Of a stretch of 64,000 bases of DNA, positions 10,663-22,938 are shown in pieces. The stretch spans positions 2,559,501 through 2,623,500 of the forward strand of contig NZ_AP022672.1 of assembly GCF_013374095.1 (NCBI RefSeq), given 5' to 3'. Source of the DNA: Sphingomonas sp. HMP6 (GTDB lineage Bacteria; Pseudomonadota; Alphaproteobacteria; Sphingomonadales; Sphingomonadaceae). The notes under the pieces are model-generated. The model was not told where the DNA came from. It saw only the letters and a list, made by a program, of their open reading frames with translations, and made no database searches. The first letter of the stretch is position 1. Each line of letters begins with the position of its first letter. The translations under genes and the position numbers were made by a program.

Positions 10663-11582
10663 AGCCCGAGCACTCCGCCGAGGCCGAACGCCGAAGCCAG
10701 CATACCGAGCACGTAGAGACTCGTCCCCGTCGCATTGTACCACGGCGTTTGCTTGAGCGGATCGCGCAGCAGCCGCGGCATCAGCGCAAGCTGCGCGAGC
10801 AGCATCGCGGCGACGATCGCAGCGACCAGCATGTGGCCCCAGCTCAAAAGCAGCGCGACCACCACGACTTGCGGCACCGCCATCACGACGCAGGCGATCC
10901 GCGCCGCCCGATCGACGCCGAGCGTTGCGGGCAGCGAGCGAATTCCCATTGCGCGGTCACCCTCGACCGCTTTGAAATCGTTGAGCGTCATGATGCCGAA
11001 CGCGCCTGCGCTATACAGTGCCAGGATGATCAGCACCGGCGCCGGCGGCAGCGCGCCTGCCATCACGCTCGCGCCGGTGAACCAGGTCAGCCCTTCATAG
11101 GTGAGCGCAACCGAGATCGGCCCCCAGATCCCGCTGGTCTTCAGCCGAAACGGCGGCGCGCTATAGGCCCAGGCAAAGAATAAGGCGACGAGCGTCGCGG
11201 CGAAGACCCAGCTCCCGATCACCGCCGCCAGCGCTGCCGATACGACGGTCCCGATGATCGCGATCCACAGCCCCCATTGTCCGGCGATCCGGCCCGAGGG
11301 AATCGGACGGTTGGGCTCGTTGATCGCATCGACGTGCCGGTCGAACCAGTCGTTGACCGCCTGGCTCGTCCCGCACACCAGCGGCCCGACCAGCAACACG
11401 CCCGCAATCAGGAACGGCCAGCGCGTTTCCACCGGAATACCCGAGGACACGGTGCCGCAGAAGAAAGCCCAGATCGGCGGGAACCACGTGATCGGCTTGA
11501 GCAACTCGGCGACGTCGCGTAGCTTCGGAAGCGGAGCTGCCGTGGGCGCCGGTTTCGTTGGGGGAGTCGTAGCGCGTGCCAT
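10659..11582 (-). CDS. bchG: bacteriochlorophyll a synthase (polyprenyltransferase)
   Basis: 307 residues, integral membrane UbiA-family prenyltransferase that esterifies bacteriochlorophyllide a with geranylgeranyl diphosphate. The two Asp-rich motifs are visible: NDWFDRHVDAINEPNRPIPS (first) and NDFKAVEGDRAMGIRSLP (second). The protein starts with a Pro/Ala-rich, probably cytoplasmic segment of about 20 residues and has about eight helices. It heads the operon bchG-orf428-bchP-tspO. The 67-base gap from ppsR contains PpsR-type inverted repeats, so it may have its own promoter. Length and motifs are normal for the family. Confidence 0.96.
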   Translation of the reverse strand: MARATTPPTKPAPTAAPLPKLRDVAELLKPITWFPPIWAFFCGTVSSGIPVETRWPFLIAGVLLVGPLVCGTSQAVNDWFDRHVDAINEPNRPIPSGRIAGQWGLWIAIIGTVVSAALAAVIGSWVFAATLVALFFAWAYSAPPFRLKTSGIWGPISVALTYEGLTWFTGASVMAGALPPAPVLIILALYSAGAFGIMTLNDFKAVEGDRAMGIRSLPATLGVDRAARIACVVMAVPQVVVVALLLSWGHMLVAAIVAAMLLAQLALMPRLLRDPLKQTPWYNATGTSLYVLGMLASAFGLGGVLGL

Positions 11583-11598
11583 GCCGCAAGGCTAAACT

Positions 11599-11629
11599 TG
11601 ACACTTGCAAGCGTCAAATCGAATTGACA
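11599..11629. promoter_or_regulatory. PpsR-type inverted repeats between ppsR and bchG
   Basis: Two overlapping 18-base elements lie in the 67-base gap. CGTCAAATCGAATTGACA (11612-11629) is a one-base variant of TGT-N12-ACA. TGACACTTGCAAGCGTCA (11599-11616) is an imperfect palindrome of GTCAA/TTGAC halves. They could regulate a bchG promoter. Weaker than the other boxes. Confidence 0.45.
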
Positions 11630-11649
11630 CTTTCCGACGTAGATTTACG

Positions 11650-13095
11650 TCAATTGTCACCCGAAACGAGATTGCCGAGGCCGTGGCGATGCAGCTTCGA
11701 ATACAGGCTCTGGCGGCTCACCCCGAGAATCTCCGCCGCCGAGGCGCGGTTGTCGGAGGTGTAGACCAGCGCCGCTTCGATACAGAGCCGCTCGATCAAA
11801 TCGGTCGATTCGCGCACGATATCCTTAAGCGACATGCGCCCGACCAATTCGGTGAGTTGTTCGACCGAGCGTGGCAAATCGCGCTCGGTCGAAGGTGCAC
11901 CGCGCAACCGCCGCCCGACATTGCGAATCGTGAAGCCATAGCATTCGCTGTCGCCATGCAGCGCTAATACGCCCGAAACCTCGATCTCCTCCTGACCACC
12001 GCCGCTCCCGCGCAGGATTGTCGCGACGTTGCGGACTGAGCCATGCTCCTGCAACTGGCCGATGATCAGTTCGAGGTCGATTCCCGGTCGGCCGAGCCAG
12101 TTCGCCAGCGGTTCGCCGGTCACGCGCTCAATCGAGGGCGCACCCGACAGTTCGACGAACGCGGCATTCGCGACGAGAATGGCGAGCGCCGAGTCGGCCA
12201 GCACGAACGCATCTGGCATATGTTCGATCACGTCGCCCATCGTGACATGATAGTCATCGGTTGCCACGGCCGGTTCGGCCGCGAACATCCGCACCAGCAG
12301 CAAGGCGGCCCGCCCTTGGCGGAACAGCCGCGCGGAAATCTCGACTTCGCCCTGCCCGTTGGCCAATTGCACGGTAACCGGCGCGAGATCGTCGCTTGCA
12401 CTCGCTGCGCCAAGGTGCGCGATGAAACTGTCGCGGTCGATCGGATCAACGATCTCACCGACGGGCCGATCGGTGAGCGCGCTCTCCTTCACCCCCATCA
12501 CACGCAGCGCCGCGGGATTGATCTCTCGAATGCGGCGCGTTGCGGCATCGACAATCAGCACCGGCTCGGTCCCGAGATCGAACAGCAAGCGATACCGCGC
12601 CTCAACCTGACGCAGCTTGATATAATCGCGTTCGAGCGATTGCTGCGTTTGGAGCAGACGCTGCTGCATCGCCGCCGCCGCGCGCATGTCGCGCCCGATC
12701 GCGATCGCGCTGCCGTCCTGCCCGACTTTCATCACCAGATAGCGGATCGGAACGTCGCCGTTCACGGTCGGATGATTGACCTGACGCCAGCGCGCGGGAC
12801 CTACGCCGCCACTGTCGGCGAGCATATCAATGACCTTTGACTTGCTCTCGATCGTTACGATATCTTCCCACCGTCGGCCGGCCCATGTCGCGAAGCCCTG
12901 GGTGACAAGGTCGCTGTTTGAGATCGCGACGTCGCGAATAACGCCTGTGGTGTCGAGAACCAACGCAATATCGCCAACCGATGCGAGCAAAGCGACGGCC
13001 ACCTGTGGTGACAAGGCACCCGATAGCGTGTCGGGATTCGAAAATGCATTGGGTGCGGCAAAAGTGGGACGATCGTTCATAAACGAAACGTTCAT
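11650..13095 (-). CDS. ppsR: PpsR/CrtJ transcriptional regulator of photosynthesis genes
   Basis: 481 residues. An N-terminal domain and two PAS domains (about 165-275 and 285-395) are joined by a Q-rich coiled segment (MQQRLLQTQQSLERD, about 143-157). A C-terminal Fis-type helix-turn-helix follows (ASAAEILGVSRQSLYSKLHR, 451-470). PpsR binds TGT-N12-ACA and represses bch/crt/puc genes under oxygen. Only Cys 385 and Cys 438 are present. Cys 438 lies just before the helix-turn-helix, where the redox Cys of CrtJ sits; the second Cys between PAS domains in Rhodobacter is missing, so disulfide sensing as described there cannot apply unchanged. ATG with AGGAG. Follows aerR by 57 bases. Confidence 0.95.
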   Translation of the reverse strand: MNVSFMNDRPTFAAPNAFSNPDTLSGALSPQVAVALLASVGDIALVLDTTGVIRDVAISNSDLVTQGFATWAGRRWEDIVTIESKSKVIDMLADSGGVGPARWRQVNHPTVNGDVPIRYLVMKVGQDGSAIAIGRDMRAAAAMQQRLLQTQQSLERDYIKLRQVEARYRLLFDLGTEPVLIVDAATRRIREINPAALRVMGVKESALTDRPVGEIVDPIDRDSFIAHLGAASASDDLAPVTVQLANGQGEVEISARLFRQGRAALLLVRMFAAEPAVATDDYHVTMGDVIEHMPDAFVLADSALAILVANAAFVELSGAPSIERVTGEPLANWLGRPGIDLELIIGQLQEHGSVRNVATILRGSGGGQEEIEVSGVLALHGDSECYGFTIRNVGRRLRGAPSTERDLPRSVEQLTELVGRMSLKDIVRESTDLIERLCIEAALVYTSDNRASAAEILGVSRQSLYSKLHRHGLGNLVSGDN

Positions 13096-13152
13096 TCTCC
13101 TGAAATCCTACGTCTTGCGGTTCACCCGGCACCGCCAGACCTCATGTCGAGA

Positions 13153-14079
13153 TCAACCGGCCATTGGTTGGCCCGCCTCCTGTGCCACGGCATCGACCAG
13201 TTCCCCGGCGACGCGTACCGCGACCCTCGCGTCGGGAGCTGTCCCGTCCGCACCGACAGATTCGGCAAGATCCGCATTTCCGGCAAACACCCTTCCACCG
13301 ACCATCACACAAATCCGAGGATTTCTGGAAGACCCGCGGATCGATCGCACGATCGCAGGCAATGGCGCGATATGGCAGTCGCACGTGATCGTCAATCCGG
13401 CGAGATCGAACCACTCATCGCGAACGCGCTCGAGCAACTCGACGGTCGTCACTTCATGGAGGCGATCGGTCAACCAGCCATTGGCGCAAAACAGTTCGTC
13501 GATCACGACGGTGCCAAAGCTGTGTTGGTCGCCCTCAAGCGATGCGAAGAGCGCGCGGCGCTCCTGACCGAGCGGCTTGCTATGGTCGTGCGGCAACCGC
13601 GCAGACAGCTCGTGAACCACTTCCTGCAACCGCCACAGACCCATGGTCACATCGATGAAATCGCAGACATCACTCTCCCAGAGCTCCCCGAGCTGGCGTG
13701 CCGCCGGGGCGAGCAGATCCACCAGCAGCGATTCAAGGGTCACGCCGCGCGCAACGAGACCATCGACATATTCGAGCAGTTCGTCCGCTTCGACCTGAAG
13801 TGCAAGCGGCGCGAAAGCCTCGACCTCTTCCGCCGAAATGACCGACCCGCGCGCCGTATCGACGTCACTATCGGAATGCGGGCCGGTGCTATGCGCGACC
13901 AGCAGTCGTGGGATTATTTCGCTTTCGATCAAATGCGTCAACGAGCGGGCATATTCGAGATCGGCCCGACGTTGGAAATCGACCAGTCGCTCACCACGGG
14001 CGCTGTCGCCGCACGGCGCACGCTTGGCGCCGGAGGTCGCAAATCGTTCGATTCTAAACGCCGACGCCATACCTGCCAT
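13153..14079 (-). CDS. ppaA: B12-binding antirepressor AerR/PpaA
   Basis: About 308 residues. The cobalamin-binding SCHIC-type domain shows the typical helical part (LGELWESDVCDFIDVTMGLW, about 131-149, followed by RLQEVVHEL). A Rossmann-like part with GDQHSFGTVVIDELF follows, where His 186 is the expected cobalt ligand. AerR/PpaA proteins bind B12 in the light and relieve PpsR repression. The gene lies immediately upstream of ppsR on the same strand, the standard pairing. ATGs at 14079 and 14070 are both possible. A longer open frame extends to 14235 but contains no family sequence and would cover the PpsR boxes. Confidence 0.9.
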   Translation of the reverse strand: MAGMASAFRIERFATSGAKRAPCGDSARGERLVDFQRRADLEYARSLTHLIESEIIPRLLVAHSTGPHSDSDVDTARGSVISAEEVEAFAPLALQVEADELLEYVDGLVARGVTLESLLVDLLAPAARQLGELWESDVCDFIDVTMGLWRLQEVVHELSARLPHDHSKPLGQERRALFASLEGDQHSFGTVVIDELFCANGWLTDRLHEVTTVELLERVRDEWFDLAGLTITCDCHIAPLPAIVRSIRGSSRNPRICVMVGGRVFAGNADLAESVGADGTAPDARVAVRVAGELVDAVAQEAGQPMAG

Positions 14080-14200
14080 CCCCTGTGGATAAGTACCGAT
14101 TGAGCGGTCGGACGTTCCATATTTGGCTTTTCCGGCGAGTCGCAACGTACGTGTCTTATATCTGTCTGGCAACGCCCGATCGACGCCGCACTGCAAAAAG

Positions 14201-14234
14201 TGTCCAACTTTCTTTACGTCAATTCTTGTTGACA
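14201..14234. promoter_or_regulatory. two overlapping PpsR-type boxes in aerR-bchF divergent promoter
   Basis: TGTCCAACTTTCTTTACG (14201-14218) and CGTCAATTCTTGTTGACA (14217-14234) are one-base variants of TGT-N12-ACA that share two bases. They lie in the 205-base gap between the divergent aerR and bchF starts, 50 bases before bchF, and could control both directions. Nothing else was recognised in this gap. Confidence 0.62.
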
Positions 14235-14284
14235 CTTTGTCTGCCCTCGACCTAGTCTCTGCGGCAGAGAGGCGGATCGAAACG

Positions 14285-16095
<1,811 letters not shown>

Positions 16096-16099
16096 CGCG

Positions 16100-17680
16100 A
16101 TGCAACTCACCGTCTGGACCTATGAAGGACCACCCCATGTCGGGGCAATGCGGATCGCGACCGCGATGGAGGGCGTGCATTACGTGCTCCACGCGCCGCA
16201 GGGCGACACCTATGCCGATCTGCTGTTCACGATGATTGAACGGCGCGGCAAGCGTCCCCCGGTCACCTACACCACCTTCCAGGCGCGCGATCTCGGCAAG
16301 GACACCGCCGAACTTTTCCAGAGTGCCGCGCGCGAGGCATTCGAACGCTTCAAGCCGCAAGCGATGCTGGTCGGCGCGTCCTGCACCGCCGAGCTGATCC
16401 AGGACGATCCCTCGGGTCTGGCCGAAGCGATGCGCTTGCCGATCCCGGTCGTCGCGCTCGAACTGCCGAGCTATCAGCGCAAGGAAAATTGGGGCGCTGC
16501 GGAGACGTTTTACCAACTGGTCCGCAAGCTGGCCGACAAGGATGTCCGCCCGGCGGCCCGCGAAGGCCGTCGCCCCAGCGTCAATCTGCTCGGCCCGACC
16601 GCGTTGGGCTTCCGCCACCGCGACGACATTGTAGAAATCACCCGCCTGCTCGGCACGCTCGGCATCGACATCAACGTGACCGCGCCGCTCGGTGCCAGCC
16701 CGGCCGATCTCGCGCGGCTGGGTGCGGCCGATTTCAACATCTGCCTCTACCCCGAAATCGCCGATACGGCGTGCCGCTGGCTCGACAAGACATTCGGGCA
16801 GAAGACGGTGCGCACGATCCCGATCGGCCACGGCGCGACCTGCGATTTCATCGCCGAAGTCGCCGCGCTCGCTGGCGTCGACCCTGCCGCCGTACTGGAC
16901 GACTCGCGCCTCCCGTGGTGGAGCCGCTCGGTCGATTCGACGTATCTGACCGCCAAGCGCGTCTTCATCTTTGGTGATGCGACCCACGCCGTCGCCGCCG
17001 CCCGCGTCGCCCGCGATGAACTCGGTTTCGATGTCGTCGGCCTCGGCTGCTACAATCGCGAATTCGCCCGCGAAATCCGCGACGCCGCCAAGCTCTACGG
17101 GCTCGAGCCGCTGATCACTGACGACTATCTCGAAGTCGAAGATGCGATCGCCAAGCTCCAGCCCGAACTCGTGCTCGGCACGCAAATGGAGCGGCACATC
17201 GCCAAACGCCTGCGCATCCCGTGCGCGGTAATTTCCGCGCCGGTGCACGTGCAGGATTTCCCGGCACGGTATTCGCCACAAATGGGTTTTGAAGGCGCGA
17301 ACGTGCTGTTCGACACCTGGGTCCATCCGCTGGTGATGGGGCTGGAGGAACATCTGCTGACGATGTTCCGCGACGATTTCGAATTTTCGGATGGCGCAGG
17401 CGCGTCGCATCTCGGTCACGGGTCATCGGCCCCGGCATCCAGTCACACACCCACGCCAGAAGCGCCCGCCGATGTGGACGTGCCGGTCCTCGAACCCGTG
17501 CATGATGCGCTCGTCGCGGCGAGCGGCTGGTCGGCCGAGGCGGAGAAAGAGCTGATGAAAATCCCGTTCTTCGTGCGAGGGAAAGCGCGGCGAAACACCG
17601 AGCGTTATGCCGCCGAGCAAGGCCTTGCCGCGATCACGCTCGACACCCTCTATGACGCGAAGGCGCATTATGCCCGGTAG
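16100..17680 (+). CDS. bchB: light-independent protochlorophyllide reductase subunit B
   Basis: 526 residues, beta-type partner of BchN. The NB-cluster Asp 36 (GDTYADLLF) and Cys 95 ([12 protein letters not shown]) are present, as is the substrate-side Asp in [14 protein letters not shown]. After about residue 440 there is a Ser/Pro/Ala-rich linker ([19 protein letters not shown]), then the C-terminal helical domain [24 protein letters not shown] sequence inside the end of bchN serves as ribosome-binding site; spacing to bchN is four bases. Its last codons overlap the start of bchH by 11 bases. Complete and ordinary for the family. Confidence 0.97.
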   Translation: MQLTVWTYEGPPHVGAMRIATAMEGVHYVLHAPQGDTYADLLFTMIERRGKRPPVTYTTFQARDLGKDTAELFQSAAREAFERFKPQAMLVGASCTAELIQDDPSGLAEAMRLPIPVVALELPSYQRKENWGAAETFYQLVRKLADKDVRPAAREGRRPSVNLLGPTALGFRHRDDIVEITRLLGTLGIDINVTAPLGASPADLARLGAADFNICLYPEIADTACRWLDKTFGQKTVRTIPIGHGATCDFIAEVAALAGVDPAAVLDDSRLPWWSRSVDSTYLTAKRVFIFGDATHAVAAARVARDELGFDVVGLGCYNREFAREIRDAAKLYGLEPLITDDYLEVEDAIAKLQPELVLGTQMERHIAKRLRIPCAVISAPVHVQDFPARYSPQMGFEGANVLFDTWVHPLVMGLEEHLLTMFRDDFEFSDGAGASHLGHGSSAPASSHTPTPEAPADVDVPVLEPVHDALVAASGWSAEAEKELMKIPFFVRGKARRNTERYAAEQGLAAITLDTLYDAKAHYAR

Positions 17681-20600
17681 CGCGACCATCCCCGCCCCCA
17701 CCCCGGTCCGCGTCGTCATCGTGACGCTCGACAATCATCTGTCGGGCGCGGTGCTGCGCGCGCAGGAGCGCTTGTCACGCGAAAATCCCGGCGTGACGAT
17801 CGGCTTCCACGCCGCCGCCGATTGGGAGGAAAAACCCGAGACGCTGGCCGCCGCCCGCGCCGACATCGCGCGCGGCGATATCGTGCTGGCGACGATGCTG
17901 TTTCTTGAGGACCATATCCAGGCGGTTCTGCCGCAGCTCCAGGCGCGCCAGGATGCGTGCGACGCGATGATCGGGCTGATGTCGGCAGGCGATGTCGTGA
18001 AGCTCACGCGGATGGGCGATTACCGCATGGACAAGCCCGCCACCGGCGTGATGGCGCTGATGAAGAAGCTGCGCGGGAGCCCGAAGCCCGGTGCCAGCGG
18101 CGGCGCGAAGCAGATGGCAATGCTGCGCCGCTTGCCCAAGATGCTACGCTTCATCCCCGGCGCGGCACAGGACGTGCGCGCCTATTTCCTGACGATGCAG
18201 TACTGGCTTGCCGCGTCGGACGACAATGTCGTCGACATGGTTCGCGGCCTGGTCGATCGCTATGCCGACGGCCCGCGCCGCGCGCTGCGCGGCACGATGA
18301 AGGCCGAGGCCCCGCGCGACTATCCCGAAGTCGGCGTTTATCACGCCGCGCTTCCCGAGCGCATCGCACATACCGCGACCGAACTGCCGCGCCGCCACGA
18401 TGCCAAGGGCACGGTCGGTCTGCTGATGCTGCGCTCCTATGTGCTGGCCAAGGACGCCGGCCATTATGACGGCGTAATCGCCGCGATGGAGGCACGTGGG
18501 CTGAACGTAATCCCGGCGTTTGCCGGTGGGCTCGACGGGCGTCCCGCGATCGAAGCGCTGTTCCTGCGCGACGGGGTTCCCATCGTCGATGCGGTGGTGA
18601 ATCTGACCGGGTTCAGCATGGTCGGCGGCCCGGCCTATAACGACACCGCCGCTGCCGAGGAAATGCTGGCCAAGCTCGACGTGCCCTACATCGCGGCGCA
18701 CCCGGTTGAATTCCAGACGCTGCAAGCCTGGGGCGCAAACCGCCAAGGTCTGCTCCCGCTCGAATCGACGATGATGATCGCGATTCCCGAGCTCGACGGC
18801 GGCACCGTACCGATGGTGTTCGGCGGGCGTTCGGACGGATCCGACACGCCCTGCACCGGGTGCAGCCGCAAGTGCCAATTCCCGGCGGCAAGCGAAATTC
18901 GCGCGATGCACAGTTGCGCCGAACGCGCCGAAATGCTTGCCGCGCGCGTCACCAAGATCGTCGCGCTGCGCCGCGCGGAAAATGCCGAGAAGCGCGTCGC
19001 GGTCGTCCTGTTCAACTTCCCGCCCAATGCGGGTGCTGCGGGCACTGCGCAGTTCCTCAGCGTGTTCGCCTCGCTCCACGCGACGCTCCAGCGGCTCGAT
19101 CGCGAAGGCTACCGCGTCGAGGTTCCTGCCTCGGTCGATGCGCTGCGCGAGTCGATCCTGCACGGCAATGCCGCCCGCTTCGGCACCGAGGCCAATGTCC
19201 ATGCCAAGGTCAGCGCCGACCAGATCGTCGCGCGCGAAACCTGGCTGAACGAGATCGAGGCAAGCTGGGGTCCCGCCCCCGGCAAGCTGCAATCGGATGG
19301 CACGTCGGTGCAGATCCTGGGCGCGCAATTCGGCAATGTCTTCGTCGGGCTGCAGCCCGCGCTCGGCTATGAAGGCGATCCGATGCGCTTGCTGTTCGAG
19401 GGCCGCTTTGCCCCGACGCATGCCTTTGCCGCTTTCTACCGCTGGCTGCGCGAGGATTTCCGCGCGCACGCCGTGTTGCATTTCGGCACGCATGGCAGCC
19501 TCGAATTCATGCCCGGCAAACAATCGGGCCTGAGCGCGGAGTGCTGGCCCGATCGGCTGATCGGCGATTTGCCCAACATCTATCTCTATGCCGCCAACAA
19601 CCCGTCGGAAGGCGTGCTCGCCAAGCGGCGCTCCGGCGCGACTTTGGTGTCGTATCTCACCCCTGCGCTCACCAATTCGGGTGTCTACAAGGGCCTCGCC
19701 GCGCTGAAAGCGTCGGTCGAGCGCTGGCGTGTGACCACGCCCGAAAGCGACGAAGCACGCGATCTCGCCGAACTGATCGCGGATCAAGCCGAGGCGGTCG
19801 ATCTCGACGGCAGCGACGTGACCGCACTCGCCGCCAAACTGTACGAAATCGAGCGCGAACTGATCCCGCAAGGGCTGCACATCGCAGGCGAAGCGGCCAC
19901 GCGCGACGAGCGGATCGACATGATCGCCGCCTCCTCCGATGCGCGCGGCGAAAAGCTGCCGCACGACACGATCGTCGCTTTGGTCGACGGCATGATCAAA
20001 GCCGACACGCCGCTCCTGAAGGACATGGCCGCGCTCAACGCCGCGCTCGCGACCAATGGCGAGATCGATGGCCTCATGCTCGCACTTTCGGGCCGCTACA
20101 TCCGCCCCGTGACCGGCGGCGATTTGCTGCGCAGCCCTGAGATCCTGCCGACCGGGCGCAATATCCACGGCTTCGACCCCTTCCGCATCCCGTCGGCTTA
20201 TGCCGTCAAGGATGGCGCGCAGCAGGCACAGCGGCTGATCGACCGCAACCTCGCCGACTCGGGTCATTTGCCCGAAACGGTGGCGATGGTGTTGTGGGGC
20301 ACCGACAATTTGAAGAGCGAAGGCGCGCAGATCGCCCAGGCGATGGCGCTGATGGGCGCACGGCCGCGTTTCGACAGCTATAACCGGCTGGCGGGCGCAG
20401 AGCTGGTCAGCCTTGAGGAACTAGGTCGCCCGCGGATCGATGTCGTCGTCACGCTGTCGGGCGTGTTCCGCGATTTGCTGCCGCTGCAGACGCGGATGCT
20501 GGCGCAGGCCGCCTTGCTGGCGGCGCAGGCCGACGAGCCGATCGAACAGAATTTCATCCGCCGCCACGCGTTGTCGCACAGCGCCGAACAAGGCTGCGAC

Positions 20601-21347
20601 ATCGAAACCGCTGCGCTGCGCGTCTTCTCCAATGCCGAGGGCGCTTACGGCGCCAACGTCAATCTGATGATCGACACCGGCGCATGGACCGACCCCGACG
20701 AACTCGCCGACAGTTTCGAACGCCAAAAGGGTTTCGCTTATGGCGTAAAGGGTGCCCCAGTCCGCCAGGCCGCGGTGTTGGCCGCTGCGCTAAAGACGGT
20801 CGATTGCGCCTATCAGAACCTCGAAAGCGTCGAACTCGGCATCACCAGCATCGATCAATATGTCGATACGCTGGGCGGCATCAGCCGCGCCGTCACCCGC
20901 GCCAAGGGTGGTCAGACTGCGCCGGTCTATATCGGCGACCAGACGCAGGGCGTCGGCAAGGTCCGCTCGCTACAAGAGCAAGTCGCGCTTGAAACGCGCA
21001 CGCGCATCCTCAATCCGGTGTGGACCGAAAGCCTGCTACGCCACGGCTACGAAGGCGTTCGCCAGATCGAAGGCAGCGTCACCACGACGATGGGCTGGTC
21101 GGCGACGACCGGCGAAGTCGACCCATGGGTCTATCAGCGGATCGGCGAAACCTATGTGCTCGACGCCGAAATGCGCGAGCGGATCGCCGCGCTCAACCCC
21201 AAGGCGGCGGCGCGCGTCGCCAACCGCCTGATCGAAGCATCCGAACGCAAATACTGGTCCCCCGACGCGGCGACGCTCGCCGCACTCCATGCTGCCAGTG
21301 ACGAACTCGAGGATCGCCTCGAGGGTATCGTCGCGGTCGCGGCATAA
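17670..21347 (+). CDS. bchH: magnesium chelatase subunit H
   Basis: 1225 residues. BchH binds protoporphyrin IX and inserts Mg2+ with the AAA+ subunits BchI and BchD (minus strand, 44.7-47.4 kb). It is a CobN/BchH-family protein with [15 protein letters not shown], a Cys-rich GCSRKCQFP and [13 protein letters not shown] recognisable. I start at the ATG at 17670, giving [18 protein letters not shown]; this overlaps bchB by 11 bases. An upstream ATG in frame (17607) would add 21 unrelated residues. Length agrees with usual BchH (about 1190-1250). It commits porphyrin to bacteriochlorophyll rather than heme. Confidence 0.97.
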   Translation: MPGSATIPAPTPVRVVIVTLDNHLSGAVLRAQERLSRENPGVTIGFHAAADWEEKPETLAAARADIARGDIVLATMLFLEDHIQAVLPQLQARQDACDAMIGLMSAGDVVKLTRMGDYRMDKPATGVMALMKKLRGSPKPGASGGAKQMAMLRRLPKMLRFIPGAAQDVRAYFLTMQYWLAASDDNVVDMVRGLVDRYADGPRRALRGTMKAEAPRDYPEVGVYHAALPERIAHTATELPRRHDAKGTVGLLMLRSYVLAKDAGHYDGVIAAMEARGLNVIPAFAGGLDGRPAIEALFLRDGVPIVDAVVNLTGFSMVGGPAYNDTAAAEEMLAKLDVPYIAAHPVEFQTLQAWGANRQGLLPLESTMMIAIPELDGGTVPMVFGGRSDGSDTPCTGCSRKCQFPAASEIRAMHSCAERAEMLAARVTKIVALRRAENAEKRVAVVLFNFPPNAGAAGTAQFLSVFASLHATLQRLDREGYRVEVPASVDALRESILHGNAARFGTEANVHAKVSADQIVARETWLNEIEASWGPAPGKLQSDGTSVQILGAQFGNVFVGLQPALGYEGDPMRLLFEGRFAPTHAFAAFYRWLREDFRAHAVLHFGTHGSLEFMPGKQSGLSAECWPDRLIGDLPNIYLYAANNPSEGVLAKRRSGATLVSYLTPALTNSGVYKGLAALKASVERWRVTTPESDEARDLAELIADQAEAVDLDGSDVTALAAKLYEIERELIPQGLHIAGEAATRDERIDMIAASSDARGEKLPHDTIVALVDGMIKADTPLLKDMAALNAALATNGEIDGLMLALSGRYIRPVTGGDLLRSPEILPTGRNIHGFDPFRIPSAYAVKDGAQQAQRLIDRNLADSGHLPETVAMVLWGTDNLKSEGAQIAQAMALMGARPRFDSYNRLAGAELVSLEELGRPRIDVVVTLSGVFRDLLPLQTRMLAQAALLAAQADEPIEQNFIRRHALSHSAEQGCDIETAALRVFSNAEGAYGANVNLMIDTGAWTDPDELADSFERQKGFAYGVKGAPVRQAAVLAAALKTVDCAYQNLESVELGITSIDQYVDTLGGISRAVTRAKGGQTAPVYIGDQTQGVGKVRSLQEQVALETRTRILNPVWTESLLRHGYEGVRQIEGSVTTTMGWSATTGEVDPWVYQRIGETYVLDAEMRERIAALNPKAAARVANRLIEASERKYWSPDAATLAALHAASDELEDRLEGIVAVAA

Positions 21348-22250
<903 letters not shown>

Positions 22251-22251
22251 G

Positions 22252-22938
22252 ATGACGACGCAGACCTACGACCGGTTCCGCGGGAACCTCGAAACCTATT
22301 TCGACAAGACCGCGAGCAAGGCGTGGGAACAACTGACCTCGGATGCGCCGGTCAGCGGGGTCCGCGCGACGGTGCGCAAGGGCCGCACCGAAATGCGCGA
22401 CACGTTGCTGTCGTGGCTGCCCGCCGACATGACGGGCCTACGCTTGCTCGATGCCGGCTGCGGTACCGGTGCGCTGGCGGTGGAAGCGGCTGAGCGCGGC
22501 GCCGAAGTCGTTGCGATCGATGTCGCCGGCAGCCTCGTCGACATCGCCCGCAAGCGCGCGCCGAAAGGTCTCAACATCGATTGGCGCGTCGGCGACATGC
22601 TCGATCCCGCGCTCGGTCGCTTCGACCATGTCGTGGCGATGGATTCGCTCATTCATTACAAGGCGTTCGACATCGTCGCGGTGCTGCGCGGCCTGTCCGA
22701 CCGGACCAGCGGATCGATGGTGTTCACGTTCGCGCCGCAGACGCCGCTGCTGATGGCGGCGCTCGGCATGGGTCGGCTGTTCCCGCGCAGCGATCGCTCC
22801 CCCGCGATCATCCCGGTGCGTGAGCGCTTGATCCGCACGTTAGTCCGCAATGCCATGCCGACGGCGCAGCTGGGCCGTGACCGCAAGGTGTCGGGCGGCT
22901 TCTACACGAGCCACGCTTTGGAGGTATTGACCGCGTGA
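22252..22938 (+). CDS. bchM: magnesium protoporphyrin IX O-methyltransferase
   Basis: 228 residues. BchM methylates the ring C propionate of Mg-protoporphyrin IX using S-adenosylmethionine, directly after chelation. The SAM-binding motif I is LLDAGCGTGALAVEAAERG (about 65-83). The family N-terminus YDRFRGNLETYFDKTASKAW and the late SGGFYTSHALEV are present. It begins one base after the bchL stop and its own stop overlaps lhaA (GTGA). Confidence 0.96.
   Translation: MTTQTYDRFRGNLETYFDKTASKAWEQLTSDAPVSGVRATVRKGRTEMRDTLLSWLPADMTGLRLLDAGCGTGALAVEAAERGAEVVAIDVAGSLVDIARKRAPKGLNIDWRVGDMLDPALGRFDHVVAMDSLIHYKAFDIVAVLRGLSDRTSGSMVFTFAPQTPLLMAALGMGRLFPRSDRSPAIIPVRERLIRTLVRNAMPTAQLGRDRKVSGGFYTSHALEVLTA

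Noticed and set aside
13153..14235. Longer aerR/ppaA starting at 14235
   Set aside because: The extra 52 residues do not resemble the family and would run through the aerR-bchF promoter with its PpsR boxes.
18144..20267. Long open frame opposite bchH
   Set aside because: An antisense shadow produced by GC-rich codon bias; no family sequence, while bchH is unmistakable.
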